A stretch of 56,864 bases of DNA from a virus, in IMG/VR virus record IMGVR_UViG_3300028392_000077, positions 1-56,864 of that record. One strand, given 5' to 3'. How positions within the stretch are numbered: position 1 is the first letter of the stretch; each line of letters opens with the position of its first letter. The notes under the pieces are model-generated. The model searched no databases. It was not told the DNA's origin and worked only from the letters and a program-made list of their open reading frames with translations. Shown here piece after piece: positions 1-11,600 of the stretch. The position numbers and the translations under genes are program-made.

Positions 1-121
1 TACCAAAAGCATTAAATCCCCATGTCCATAATGTAGTACCAACAAAGTTTTCAAACAACTCAGTATTAGTAAAAAATACTCTATCAAAATCACCTTCTGA
101 TGCATCGTTAAATCCCGACAT
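1..121 (-). CDS. RCC1-repeat-like virion protein, N-terminal fragment (runs off the window)
   Basis: The ATG at 121 overlaps the TAA of the upstream giant fibre gene (TAATG, one shared base), which suggests translational coupling. Only the first 40 residues are in the window. They end in TTLWTWGFNAFG, which resembles the start of an RCC1/BNR-type beta-propeller repeat (LWxWGxNxxGQLG), a domain common in tail-associated proteins of marine T4-like phages. It probably belongs to the adhesin/fibre module. The assignment rests on one partial repeat, so it is tentative. Confidence 0.5.
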   Translation of the reverse strand, partial: MSGFNDASEGDFDRVFFTNTELFENFVGTTLWTWGFNAFG

Positions 122-3100
122 TACTTATTCTCCAACTTCTCTATTCTATCTGATAGTTCTTTATTAGATTGTATGAGGTATGCAATTAAACCAGAATAGT
201 TCACACTCTTAACACCATCATTCTCAGAAACCAACCAAGGTAATATCTTCTCTAATTGCTGAGCAATAACACCAGCAGATTTTAACCCATTATCTCTCCA
301 ATCAAATTCAAACCCATCAATTTGTTTGAGTGTGTCTGTTGCATTAACAATAGGAGTTAAATTGGTTTTCTGTGTTTCATCTGATAATGATTGGAACAAA
401 GTGGAATATGTTGTACCTGTACTTGGATTGAAATACAGTTTAGATGTTGATGTGTTGGCAACCAAATAAGAACCAGACGATGATTGTCCCAACATAATAT
501 ATCTGGTTGCATTGGTTGTGGTGTCATCAGTAATTGTTGCACCAGCACTGATACCAGTTAACCCTGCACCATTACCAACAAAGGCGGTTGCACTTAAAGT
601 TCCTGTACTTGGATTATATGTTAGTTTCGTACTGGAAGTATTTGCGACTGTATAAGAACCAGAGGTTGATTGACCCAACATAACATAACGAGATGCATTA
701 GTTGTAGTGTCATCAGTAATCGTTGCACCAGCAGTAATATTTGTATTTGATATACTAGATATTCTACCGTTTGCTGCAAGTTTAATTACAGGAACAATAG
801 TTGCACTACCATAATCGCCTGCTGTTACTGATATAGTCGTATAATCTGTATTGGCTAATGTTTGTAATGCAGAAATACTAGTATTCTGGGATGTATTTAC
901 ACCAGAACCATATGAAATCTGTCCATCAGTATAAGACTTTAACTGGGTATTAGCTGAATTAACATAGTTGATAACATCAACTCCACCAGCAATTATAGTA
1001 CTAGCAGTTATAGTATTTCCAGAATATATTGGACCTTGGAAGAATGTATTAGATGCAACATCAGCAGAATATATTGCATATTTGTTAGTAATGACACCAT
1101 TGGTACCGACGAGCGGAGTATCAAAATATGCTCCAAAATAATTCGTCAATGTACCTGTTGGTCCAACACCGGAACCAGCAGCGAATAGAGTATATGTACC
1201 GTAATAATTAGTAATAGTACTTAATGTGAGTGGTGAGTTATATCCAACATAACCACGATTATAAGTTCCATATGCATTCGTTACCGAACCTACGCTACAA
1301 TTTATATTATTATATGTTGCATATAAAGTCGAAGATGATATAGATGTGTTAGCATTTGCATGTGATAGATGTCTGATGTTGTTGTATGTACCCACCATAG
1401 TACCAGTGGTCGCAGTATCATATGGATTATTACCTCCACGGTCAATGAGTGTATAATTTCCATATACAACTACACTCGTATTTGAACTTACTATCGGAGT
1501 ATTATATGTTCCATACGCTGTCGCTGCACCAGATTGATTATTTGCCTTCGGTTGATTGAGTGTTCCAACTCTAATTGTGCTGGTGGCTGCATCATTTTCA
1601 TTTCTGACCAATGTACCAATATTGTAATTGCTGGTAGTACCTGCAACACTTTCAAACGCTTGACTTTCTAAGTTTGCAACTCTTACTGAACCACCAACTG
1701 TTAATGCTACTGTTGGTGAGGTATTGGATATACCCAATCTACCATTAGTTATATCAAATACAAATGCATTATTAGCATATGATTGATTGTTACCGGATAC
1801 ACCAGCAGTCAACTGAGGATAATAAGTTCCAGTAGTTGCTGTTGTTATTGAATCATATGTAGAAACATTAGCGGAACTAACAATACTGGTTACTGCTGTT
1901 CCTGGAATTGATATTGCTGTATTGGTTACTGAAAGTACACGTCCGTTTGCAGCAAGAGTGGTTACTGGAATATAAGATGAGTTACCATAAGTTGTTGCTG
2001 TTACCGATATGGTGGTATAATCTGTATTGGCTAATGTCTGTAATGCAGTGATACTGGTATTCTGAGATGTATCAACACCAGAAACATATGAGATTTGACC
2101 GTCAACATAAGACTTTAATTGAGTATTGGCTAAAGCAATAGCACCATCTGTGTATGCTTTTAACTGAGTATTAGCATTAGTGATACTGGTGTTGGTTGCA
2201 TTTAATGCACCAAATAAGTAAACGGTATTAGCTTCAACATTGGTTATTCTGGTGTTCTGGGAATTATCCACACCAGAAACATATGATAGCGTAGACGATA
2301 CTTGACCATCAACATATGATTTTAACTGAGTATTAGCTGAACTCACTGAAGAACTAATAGCATCATCTGTGTAAGACTTTAACTGAGTATTGGCTGATGT
2401 TACAATACCATCGGTATATGATTTTAACTGTGTATTAGCTAAAGCAATATTAGTATTAGTTTGATTTAATGCACCGAACAGATAAACCGTATTAGCTTCG
2501 ACAGTTGTTAATCTGGTATTCTGAGATGTATCAACACCAGAAACATAAGATAATGTACTTGATACTTGACCATCAACATATGCTTTTAACTGAGTATTAG
2601 ATGAATTGACATAATTGATAATATCAACTCCACCAGCAATTATAGTACTAGCAGTTATAGTATTTGCAGAATATATTGGACCTTGGAAGAATGTATTGGA
2701 TGCTGGATCAGAAGAATAAATTGCATATCTATTAGTAATTCTTCCTGATGATGCAACTTGTGGTGCACCATAATATGCACCATAATAATTCGTTATAGTG
2801 GAAGTATTTGCACCAGCTGCGGCACCAATGGATGCAGTCAAATAACTACCATAAAAATTTGTTATATTCGCTGATGCAGCTGCGTTTGTTCCTAGAGATA
2901 TTGCGTTATAAACTGAATATGAGTTATTTAAAGAACCAAGTGCAAAAGTTTGTGCGTTATATGTGGTGTATGCTGAACCTGTAACAATAGATGTATTTGC
3001 ATTTACATCATACAAATGTCTAATATTATTGAATGTTCCATATAAAAACCCTGCTGTACCAGTATCGTATGGATTATTACCGCCACGGATAATATTGTTG

Positions 3101-6100
3101 TATGTTCCATATGCATTTACACTTGTAGTTGAACTTACTATAGGACCATTATATGTTCCATATGATGTCGCCGCACCAGATTGATTATTTGCTTTTGGTT
3201 GATTGATTGTTCCGAATCTAGCTGTAGTGGTGGTTGTATCGTTTTCATTTCTAACAAATGTACCAATATTACCGACAACGAAAGCGCCCGGTGTGGATTC
3301 ATACGACTGACTTTCTAAGTTTGTAACTCTTATTGAACCACCAACTGTTAATGATACTGTTGGTGTGGTATTGGATATACCCATTCTACCATTAACAACA
3401 TCAAATACGTATGCAGAGTTGGAATATGCAATATTATTACCAGATGTTCCTAATGACAAATAAGGATAATAGGTTCCTGTAGTTGCAGTTGTTATTGTTT
3501 CATAAGTTGCAACATTAGCTGAATCAACAATACTGGTTACTGCTGTTCCTGGAATTGATATTGCAGTGTTGGTTACTGATAGTACACGTCCGTTTGCGGT
3601 GAGTGTAGTTACTGGAATATAAGATGAGTTACCATAAGTTGTTGCTGTTACTGATATTGAAGTAACATCTGTATTTGCTAATGATTGTAATGCAGAGATG
3701 CTAGTATTCTGTGTAGTATCAACACCAGAAACATATGAGATTTGACCATCCGTATATGCCTTTAATTGAGTATTGGCTGATGTTACGGATGAACTTATTG
3801 CACCATCGGTATATGCTTTTAGTTGTGTATTAGCTGAACTAATAGCACCATCAGTATAGGACTTTAGCTGAGTATTGGCTGATGTTACTATACCGTCCGT
3901 ATAGGACTTCAGTTGAGTGTTAGCACTAGAAACCAATCCATCTGTGTATGCTTTTAACTGTGTATTAGCTAAACCAATGTTAGTGTTTGTTTGATTTAAA
4001 GCACCAAATAGATATACAGTATTAGCTTCAACCGTACTGATTCTAGTGTTTTGTGCAATATCAACACCGGAAATATAAGAAATGAATCCATCTGTATACG
4101 ATTTTAACTGAGTATTAGCTGATGTTACAGAAGAACTGATTGCACCATCTGTATAAGACTTCAACTGAGTATTGGCTAATGTTACAATACCATCAGTATA
4201 AGATTTTAATTGTGTATTAGCTAATCCAATATTAGTATTGGTCGCATTTAATGCACCAAATAGATAAACTGTATTGGCTTCAACGGTGTTTAATCTGGTA
4301 TTCTGTGTAGTATCAACACTAGAAACATAAGAGATTTGACCGTCAGTGTATGACTTTAATTGAGTGTTGGCTGAAGATACTGAAGAACTAATAACACCAT
4401 CTGTATATGATTGTAATTGAGTATTTGCCGATGATACAGCAGAACTGATTGCGCCATCTGTATATGCTTTTAGTTGTGTATTGGCTGAAGATACGGATGA
4501 TGAAACTAAACCATCGGTATATGCCTTTAACTGGGTATTGGCATTTACAATACTTGAATTCTGTGCAGTATTCACACCAGAAATATATGCAATATTGGCA
4601 TCTAACCAAGTTTGTGTATTGGTTATATTTGTGTTCTGTGTTGCATTGATACCATTTTGTTCAGAATCAACTGCATAATAACTACCGTGTTGACCATTCA
4701 AATAGTCGGCGTTTAGATTTGTTACTAACTGTGTTGAAGATGTGGATATTTTACCAAATGTTACAGTATTGGCCTGGAAGTCCGCAATTCTAAAGGTTGC
4801 ATTACTTGTATCAATGTATGGTGATGCATCAGGTTCTGGTTTGTAATTATCAAAAACTTTCCAGATTCCATCGGAGTGGTCTCTAAAGAAACCGGCATGA
4901 TGATATGTACCATCATTATAATTACCAGCAAAACCTAAATCTGGATTAGCAACATTGTTATCATCATTCAGATAAATCATATTATCTTTCAGTATCAGAT
5001 TATTTGATGATACTGTAGTGACAATACCACTAACAGTTAAATTGCCAGTAATTGTAAGATTTGCCGAAATCGTGACATCTCCAGTGATATTTCCACCGGA
5101 AGTATTGAACTTTAAATTGGCAGTATTATACGCACCTTGTGCTAGATTTGTAGCTGTGGTGATATTCGTATTCTGCGTATTATTGATGTTGTTTACATAT
5201 GAGATTTGACCATCAACATATGATTGCAACTGAGTATTGGATGAACTAATAACACCATCAACATAAGACTTTAATTGAGTATTAGCTGAACTTACTGAGG
5301 AACTGATGGCGCCATCAGTATAAGACTTCAGTTGAGTATTTGCTGAAGTTACAGCAGAACTAATAGCACCGTCAGTATAAGATTGTAATTGCGTATTAGC
5401 ACTGATAATACTGTTATTAGTTGCATTCAATGCACCAAATAAGTAAACCGTATTAGCTTCAACTGTTAATAATCTGGTATTTTGAGTATTATCTATACCT
5501 TGATTATAACTTATTTGTCCGTCAACATAAGACTTTAATTGATTATTAGCAGAACTAATAGCACCATCAGTATAAGATTTCAGTTGAGTATTGGCTGAAG
5601 ATACGGATGTTGAAACCAATCCATCTGTATATGATTTTAACTGCGTATTAGCACTAATGATACTGTTATTAGTTGCATCTAATGCACCAAATAGATAGGT
5701 GGTATTAGATTCTACTGTCGATAATCTGGTATTCTGTGTTGTATTTACATTAGAAACATACGAGATTTGACCATCAATATGTGATTTTAACTGGGTATTT
5801 GCTGAAGCAATAGCACCATCAGTATAACTCTTTAATTGAGTATTAGCATTGGTTATATTAGTATTGGTTGCATTTAAAGCACCAAACAAGTAAATCGTAT
5901 TAGATTCAACAGTAGAAATTCTATTGTTTTGTTCAGTGTCAATACCAGAAACATAAGATAATGTTGTTGATACCTGACCATCAACATAAGATTTTAATTG
6001 TGTGTTGGCTAAACCAATAGCACCATCTGTATAAGATTTTAACTGGGTGTTAGCTAATACAATGTTGGTGTTGGTCTGATTTAAAGCACCAAACAAGTAA

Positions 6101-7956
6101 ACTGTATTTGCTTCTACTGTTGTTAATCTGGTATTCTGGGTAGCATCAACACCAGAAACATATGAGATTTGACCATCAACATATGATTTTAACTGAGTAT
6201 TAGCACTAGTGATAGCACCATCGGTATAAGATTTTAACTGTGTATTAGCTAATCCAATATTAGTATTGGTCTGATTTAAAGCACCAAATAAGTAAACTGT
6301 ATTGGCTTCAGTGGTGGTGATTCTGGTGTTCTGCGTTGTATCTACACCTTGGGTGTAGATTGTATTTGCTTTATTACTATTAATCTGTGTAACATAGGCA
6401 TCAGTGAACGCAGTATTCTGCCAAGTGTTATCTGGAAATATTAAATGTGAATTTGCAAAAGACCAAGTATTGTTTATTGTACCATCGGTTCCAGTTACGA
6501 TTTGAACTGTGTCGTATCTGTTGGAACCTAATTTAGTTTCGTTATTTAATGAGAGGAAATTTCCATCATAACTACCACCATAAATTGAATTCAATTGTAT
6601 GGATTTTCCGACAAATCTAGGCCCAGCACCAGAACCACCAGATGGATTGATTCCGATAATACCAATATCACTCATTTCAATACTGGATGTACCACCAGGT
6701 GAATATAATATTGGCGTGTATACTGCTAGATTTGCAGTTAAGTTGTTTGCAGTAATATCACCAGAAACTACACCACCAGTTAGTGGTAACGCATTGTTGG
6801 CTGTGTTCCATGCTGATTGTATGCTATTGTTTTGTGTTGCATTAATAACAGAAACATATGATATTTGGCCATCAACATAAGATTTCAACTGTGTATTTGC
6901 AGAAGATACTGATGATGAAATTAAACCATCAGTATATGATTTCAACTGTGTATTAGCAGAACTAATAGCACCATCCGTATATGCCTTTAATTGAGTATTG
7001 GCTGATGTTACTATACCGTCTGTATATGATTTCAGTTGGGTGTTAGCTGAAGATACAGCAGAACTAATAGCACCATCTGTGTATGATTTTAACTGTGTAT
7101 TAGCTAATCCAATATTAGTATTGGTCTGATTCAAAGCACCGAACAGATAAACTGTATTAGCTTCAACGGTACTAATTCTAGTGTTCTGAGTTGAATCCAC
7201 ACCTTGGATATAGATTGTATTTGCACTTGCGAAATTGGCAGTATTAGCTGTATCTCTGACAAATTGACTATCTGAAATGACCGCAGTGGTCATATAGGTG
7301 CCGTCAGCAAACTTCAGAACATTGGTATTCGCTTCAATAAACTTAGCATTGGCCGCAACAGTCAGGCCAATACTCATATTATCAATGGTACCTGTGTTGG
7401 CCGAATAGATAGTTACATGGTCACTACCTGTATTTGGACCGTACACATTAATACTGGAAGCGGAACCATAAACTTCAAGACTGGTCTGGTCAATACCACC
7501 ATAGATATTGGCGGAAATAATGTCAGCAACAACCCAGTTGTTTGCTAAATCATAATGGAATGATGGGTTTGAACTGAATGTGCCATGAAGACCTACGAAC
7601 TGTATATCGCCGATGTTGCCATTAGCTGATCCGCCTCCACCACCTCCACCCCCACCTTCACCAAATGCAGAGATTGTAATTGTTTTTGTTAGTGTGCAAG
7701 CAGTAAGTGCAACATTTGCACCAGAAACAAAATTAAGTGTATCTGAACCAGATGACGCTAATATCAGTGTCGTATCTACACAGATAGCATCAAAAGACTT
7801 CTGATTGGTTATATAAGATACTGTGCCGTCGGGTTTGGAATAGAATAACTTGGCGTCCGCAGCGTTTAGTGCAATTTCACCATTCGCTAATGAAGACGGA
7901 GTATTACCACTAATTAGTGATTTTTTTAATTTAATTGTGGTATTTGATGTCGTCAT
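121..7956 (-). CDS. Giant tail fibre/adhesin with Mtd-N-like head and peptidase S74 chaperone tail
   Basis: This 2611-residue protein is the largest gene in the window. Residues about 6-55 (TIKLKKS...PSSLANGEIALN) resemble the N-terminal virion-docking domain of Mtd-type receptor-binding proteins, and a glycine run follows near residue 100. Most of the chain is low-complexity repeat: about 37 copies of [11 protein letters not shown]-type units and ten copies of an ANTVYLFGALN unit. At about 950-1095 there is a module with GNLTVSG, LGFAGNYNDGT and HAGFFRD, also found in two neighbouring fibres. Two long globular modules at about 1420-1790 and 1970-2330 are duplicates of each other. The last 90 residues (SDETQKTN, AGVIAQQLEKILP) are a peptidase S74 intramolecular chaperone, expected to trimerise the fibre and then cut itself off just before the Ser of SDE. 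It most likely binds the host receptor. Family recognition is good, but the receptor is unknown. Confidence 0.85.
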   Translation of the reverse strand: MTTSNTTIKLKKSLISGNTPSSLANGEIALNAADAKLFYSKPDGTVSYITNQKSFDAICVDTTLILASSGSDTLNFVSGANVALTACTLTKTITISAFGEGGGGGGGGGSANGNIGDIQFVGLHGTFSSNPSFHYDLANNWVVADIISANIYGGIDQTSLEVYGSASSINVYGPNTGSDHVTIYSANTGTIDNMSIGLTVAANAKFIEANTNVLKFADGTYMTTAVISDSQFVRDTANTANFASANTIYIQGVDSTQNTRISTVEANTVYLFGALNQTNTNIGLANTQLKSYTDGAISSAVSSANTQLKSYTDGIVTSANTQLKAYTDGAISSANTQLKSYTDGLISSSVSSANTQLKSYVDGQISYVSVINATQNNSIQSAWNTANNALPLTGGVVSGDITANNLTANLAVYTPILYSPGGTSSIEMSDIGIIGINPSGGSGAGPRFVGKSIQLNSIYGGSYDGNFLSLNNETKLGSNRYDTVQIVTGTDGTINNTWSFANSHLIFPDNTWQNTAFTDAYVTQINSNKANTIYTQGVDTTQNTRITTTEANTVYLFGALNQTNTNIGLANTQLKSYTDGAITSANTQLKSYVDGQISYVSGVDATQNTRLTTVEANTVYLFGALNQTNTNIVLANTQLKSYTDGAIGLANTQLKSYVDGQVSTTLSYVSGIDTEQNNRISTVESNTIYLFGALNATNTNITNANTQLKSYTDGAIASANTQLKSHIDGQISYVSNVNTTQNTRLSTVESNTTYLFGALDATNNSIISANTQLKSYTDGLVSTSVSSANTQLKSYTDGAISSANNQLKSYVDGQISYNQGIDNTQNTRLLTVEANTVYLFGALNATNNSIISANTQLQSYTDGAISSAVTSANTQLKSYTDGAISSSVSSANTQLKSYVDGVISSSNTQLQSYVDGQISYVNNINNTQNTNITTATNLAQGAYNTANLKFNTSGGNITGDVTISANLTITGNLTVSGIVTTVSSNNLILKDNMIYLNDDNNVANPDLGFAGNYNDGTYHHAGFFRDHSDGIWKVFDNYKPEPDASPYIDTSNATFRIADFQANTVTFGKISTSSTQLVTNLNADYLNGQHGSYYAVDSEQNGINATQNTNITNTQTWLDANIAYISGVNTAQNSSIVNANTQLKAYTDGLVSSSVSSANTQLKAYTDGAISSAVSSANTQLQSYTDGVISSSVSSANTQLKSYTDGQISYVSSVDTTQNTRLNTVEANTVYLFGALNATNTNIGLANTQLKSYTDGIVTLANTQLKSYTDGAISSSVTSANTQLKSYTDGFISYISGVDIAQNTRISTVEANTVYLFGALNQTNTNIGLANTQLKAYTDGLVSSANTQLKSYTDGIVTSANTQLKSYTDGAISSANTQLKAYTDGAISSSVTSANTQLKAYTDGQISYVSGVDTTQNTSISALQSLANTDVTSISVTATTYGNSSYIPVTTLTANGRVLSVTNTAISIPGTAVTSIVDSANVATYETITTATTGTYYPYLSLGTSGNNIAYSNSAYVFDVVNGRMGISNTTPTVSLTVGGSIRVTNLESQSYESTPGAFVVGNIGTFVRNENDTTTTTARFGTINQPKANNQSGAATSYGTYNGPIVSSTTSVNAYGTYNNIIRGGNNPYDTGTAGFLYGTFNNIRHLYDVNANTSIVTGSAYTTYNAQTFALGSLNNSYSVYNAISLGTNAAASANITNFYGSYLTASIGAAAGANTSTITNYYGAYYGAPQVASSGRITNRYAIYSSDPASNTFFQGPIYSANTITASTIIAGGVDIINYVNSSNTQLKAYVDGQVSSTLSYVSGVDTSQNTRLTTVEANTVYLFGALNQTNTNIALANTQLKSYTDGIVTSANTQLKSYTDDAISSSVSSANTQLKSYVDGQVSSTLSYVSGVDNSQNTRITNVEANTVYLFGALNATNTSITNANTQLKAYTDGAIALANTQLKSYVDGQISYVSGVDTSQNTSITALQTLANTDYTTISVTATTYGNSSYIPVTTLAANGRVLSVTNTAISIPGTAVTSIVSSANVSTYDSITTATTGTYYPQLTAGVSGNNQSYANNAFVFDITNGRLGISNTSPTVALTVGGSVRVANLESQAFESVAGTTSNYNIGTLVRNENDAATSTIRVGTLNQPKANNQSGAATAYGTYNTPIVSSNTSVVVYGNYTLIDRGGNNPYDTATTGTMVGTYNNIRHLSHANANTSISSSTLYATYNNINCSVGSVTNAYGTYNRGYVGYNSPLTLSTITNYYGTYTLFAAGSGVGPTGTLTNYFGAYFDTPLVGTNGVITNKYAIYSADVASNTFFQGPIYSGNTITASTIIAGGVDVINYVNSANTQLKSYTDGQISYGSGVNTSQNTSISALQTLANTDYTTISVTAGDYGSATIVPVIKLAANGRISSISNTNITAGATITDDTTTNASRYVMLGQSTSGSYTVANTSSTKLTYNPSTGTLSATAFVGNGAGLTGISAGATITDDTTTNATRYIMLGQSSSGSYLVANTSTSKLYFNPSTGTTYSTLFQSLSDETQKTNLTPIVNATDTLKQIDGFEFDWRDNGLKSAGVIAQQLEKILPWLVSENDGVKSVNYSGLIAYLIQSNKELSDRIEKLENK

Positions 7957-7959
7957 TTA

Positions 7960-8598
7960 TTAGAAGGTTCCACCATCTTTTGTTTGTTCTTTGTTATTTA
8001 TCTGCGACACCGGATCTTCTTCCTTTTGACCATTATCTTCAGCCAATTTCTTTCTTTTTGCTGGAGATAATTTCAAATATTCCACTTCACTTTTTAATCT
8101 TTCATTTTCCTCACGAAAAGAATCGAGAAGTTTGAGTTGTTGATTATTATTTTCCACTTCACTTCTTAGTTTTTCATTCTCTTCGCGACTTGATAATAGT
8201 TCTTTTTTGAAAGATTCGATGTGTTGGAGTTGATGTTTATTATTTTCAACTTCGTCTTTCGATCTTCTCAATATTGTTAATTCACTATTCAACTTTGAGA
8301 TTTCATTCTCAAGAGATGATAATCTTGAGTTCTCATTTTTCAATCTGTTAAATTCGGATTCGGACCTTTTATTTTGTGTTGATGATTCATTAATCGTATT
8401 ATTAAGTTCTGAAATAGTATTTTTCAGTTCTTCGATAGATAAATTCAAACCATTGATTGTTTCATCTTGTTCAGAAATAATTTCATTGGCCAACTTAATG
8501 TTGGCCTGAAAAGAAATATTTTTGATTAGTGTGTCATTTAAAGTACCAGTAAGTATCTGTGAATAATACTTCTGGTACTTTTCATTCATTTCATCCAT
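7960..8598 (-). CDS. Coiled-coil protein of the fibre region
   Basis: This 212-residue protein is almost entirely heptad-type helix from about residue 35 to 180 (repeated EEN-LRSEVENN-QQL blocks), so a long parallel coiled coil is expected. The C-terminus is charged and ends in KDGGTF, similar to the ends of two neighbouring structural proteins. The start at 8598 is supported by TAGGAG seven bases upstream. It sits three bases before the giant fibre gene and is probably co-translated with it. A role as fibre shaft, connector or fibre-assembly chaperone is plausible, but no family is recognised. Confidence 0.6.
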   Translation of the reverse strand: MDEMNEKYQKYYSQILTGTLNDTLIKNISFQANIKLANEIISEQDETINGLNLSIEELKNTISELNNTINESSTQNKRSESEFNRLKNENSRLSSLENEISKLNSELTILRRSKDEVENNKHQLQHIESFKKELLSSREENEKLRSEVENNNQQLKLLDSFREENERLKSEVEYLKLSPAKRKKLAEDNGQKEEDPVSQINNKEQTKDGGTF

Positions 8599-8641
8599 AT
8601 CAACTCCTATTAATCATATAAAATAGTATATAGTAGTGACT

Positions 8642-11600
8642 TTAGAAGTCACCACCATCCAGTGCATAGGAGTATCTCATTTCCTTAGAAGAAGAGTTAT
8701 AGAATACCAATCCATCAAAGTCAGCATCTTGTGATTCAGTATAACGAACTGGATTGATAAACAGACCTGAAGTGGAAGAACCAAAATCATTACCGGTTGC
8801 ATTCAGTACGATAGACGAGTTTGCTATAGTACTATAACCAGCATTTGTACCTATCGCAATTGAGTATTGACCTTGTGGTGAACTATCACCGTGACCAGCT
8901 TGATAACCCAAAGCAACTGCATATTGTCCTTGTTGGTAATTACCTGCACTATAACCAATTGCAACTGCGCCATCAGCCTGTTCAGTTTGTGCCGCAGATC
9001 GGCCGAGAGCAATCGCATTATTTCCCTGTGCTGAATTACCTGCGATAGCACCAATTGCAATTGAACCTGCGTGTTGTGCATCGTTCCCTGCACCATAACC
9101 AATTGCAACTGCATATTGTTCTTGGTAGTAATGTCCTGATTCTCTACCAATTGCAACACCATCTTCGGCCTGTGATTCATTACCAGCGTTTAGGCCGATA
9201 GCAATTGCATATGCTTTCTGTTGATTGTAACCAGATTGTTCACCGATTGCAATTGCATTTTGATATTGTCCATAAACACCAGCATAAGCACCAAGAGCGA
9301 CCGCACGATAACCTTGTGTATCAGTACCAGCGTGGTCACCAATTGCAACTGCACCACTACCTTGATTGGATTGACCTGCACCGCCATTTCCACCAGAACC
9401 ACCACCAATTGCAACAGCAGATTCGCCTTGTCCTGTGTTACCTGCACGATTACCTATTGCAATCGCATTGTCATGTTGATTGGTTGTACCTGCTCTGGCA
9501 CCAATTGCAATGGCATCCCATTGTTGTCCTGTTTGGTGAGTTGGTTGGTAACCAATAGAGATTCTCTGTGAGTAAGTATCACCAGAATCAACTCCAAATC
9601 CTAAGAAAATGGATCTATTACTATTATCTTGTAATACAGCACCATTTTGTAATTCAACACCAGTACTGTGTTTGAATACCTGGTTGTTTGCATTGAATAT
9701 TAAGGTGGCATTTGAGAAGAAGTTCAATTCTCCATCGGCATGACTGAACATACCAGTGTCATAACCACCGTCATATGAGAAGGTATAACCACCACCGACA
9801 GTGCTTATTCCATCTGTCTCTGGTGTTAAGTACTTTCCTGTAGCAGTTACAGTACCATCTTCATCAGAAAGATATAGAGTGTATGAACCATTGGCTAAGT
9901 GAGTTGGATTCAATGCTTCCAATGCACCATATGTCAATTCTTTAGATGTTGGATTATAGAAAACAACATCACCAGGAGAAGCATCATTTCTGACACCAGT
10001 TGCAAATAAACTTCCATCTTCATTAATCGATAGGTGGTTGTCACCATGGGTCAATTGTTGAATGTAGTTGTTGTATAGTGCATATGGTTTGGTTCTGTCT
10101 GTACGATCATCCAGGAAGTAGGTACCGTTTGTCAGATACACATTATAAAGTCCATCTAGACCATCATTAGCTGAACCACTCACCTTAACATAACGAAGGT
10201 CAAACTGACCAGGAACAGAATTATAGAATACAACTTCCCAAATTATGTCTGAAGAACCATTAATTTTTTGTGAACTAAATGTGTGATTACCTTCGTAACG
10301 AATTCTGAACGTATCACCTTGATATAGTGTGTAAACTCTCTGGTATGAGATGTCGCCCATAGCCATAACAATGGCTGGACCACCAGGTAAAGAGGGGTCG
10401 GCTGGGAAACTATGTGAATTATTTGCTGATCCAGCTTCAAAAGTTATATAACCATTTGAACCAACATAAATTGTATCGTATGTTGTACCATTGAAATTGA
10501 TATTAAACGGCAATGATACTGTCGTAAATGCATCATCATAATCACTTCCCAAATCCTGCATAGACATATTTCTAACAGCAGGAGGTACATTAGGATCAGT
10601 AATCGTTTGTTGTGTGACCGCATTTGCACCATCTACATGGAATCTAGTTACGATACCATATTTCTGTTCACCTTTTGACAGCAACGATTCCTGAGAATAA
10701 CCGTCTCTGATATCTAAACCGTGATTGAATACTAATTGATTGGAATCACTGTTGGGATCACTCGTCAGATAGAATGCATCACCGGCGGTGTTGGTTCCAA
10801 ATGTTAAATAATCATAACCACTACTACCATCATTGTAAACATAACTGTATGTTGTGTTATTACCTGTGTGGAAGTTAATTGGTGCAGAAGGATATAAATC
10901 CAACGATGCATTTTCAGCAGAAAGTCCAGCTTCAAGATAGACTTTTCCATTAAAGTCTGCTCTTTGACTAAACGATGTGTTGGCAAACTGTGATAGTCCT
11001 GGTGATATAATATTGGTATGAGTATTACCAACCAAGAAACTTGCATCTGCGATATTGATTACATTTTCTGTAGGTTCTTTGTCATAGTTATAGAAGATGT
11101 AAAAATCTTTATCACCAGCGTGGCGCATAACACCTGCGTGTCTTTGTGTGTCTGTTCCTGCGTCATAATAATTACCAACAAAACCAATGTCAAGATCGTC
11201 AGAGACATAATTGTTTGCAGCAAGATAGATTAATGGATCTGCAACATTGAATGAGACAGTATTTTCAATATAATACGTTCCATGAACTGACAAGTTTCCA
11301 CTAATCTCTACATTACTATCAATGAATTGTGAGAATAGTGCAGTATTTGAACGGAATACAGTATCATCAACATCCAATGTTACTGTTTGTGTGTCTGTTG
11401 CAATTGACGATGTGATACCGTCTCCACCAGCAATAGTCAATGTATCTGTTATTAATGATAATGTATTTGAACCATCATCAGATGAAATATTTAATGAGGT
11501 TGAAATCTGTGATGTTGATACATTTGTGACAAGACCGTTTGCGGCAACAGTGACAACAGGAATGTGTGTTTGGTCACCATATGTTCCTGCATCAACACCA

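Noticed and set aside
121-7956. The many short repeated DNA units could be read as a CRISPR array.
   Set aside because: The repeats are in frame inside one long coding sequence, vary in sequence and spacing, and have no Cas genes nearby.
9205-9571. Plus-strand open frames rich in His, Gln and Leu within the YadA-like fibre.
   Set aside because: They are antisense shadows of the 48-base repeats and show no start signals.
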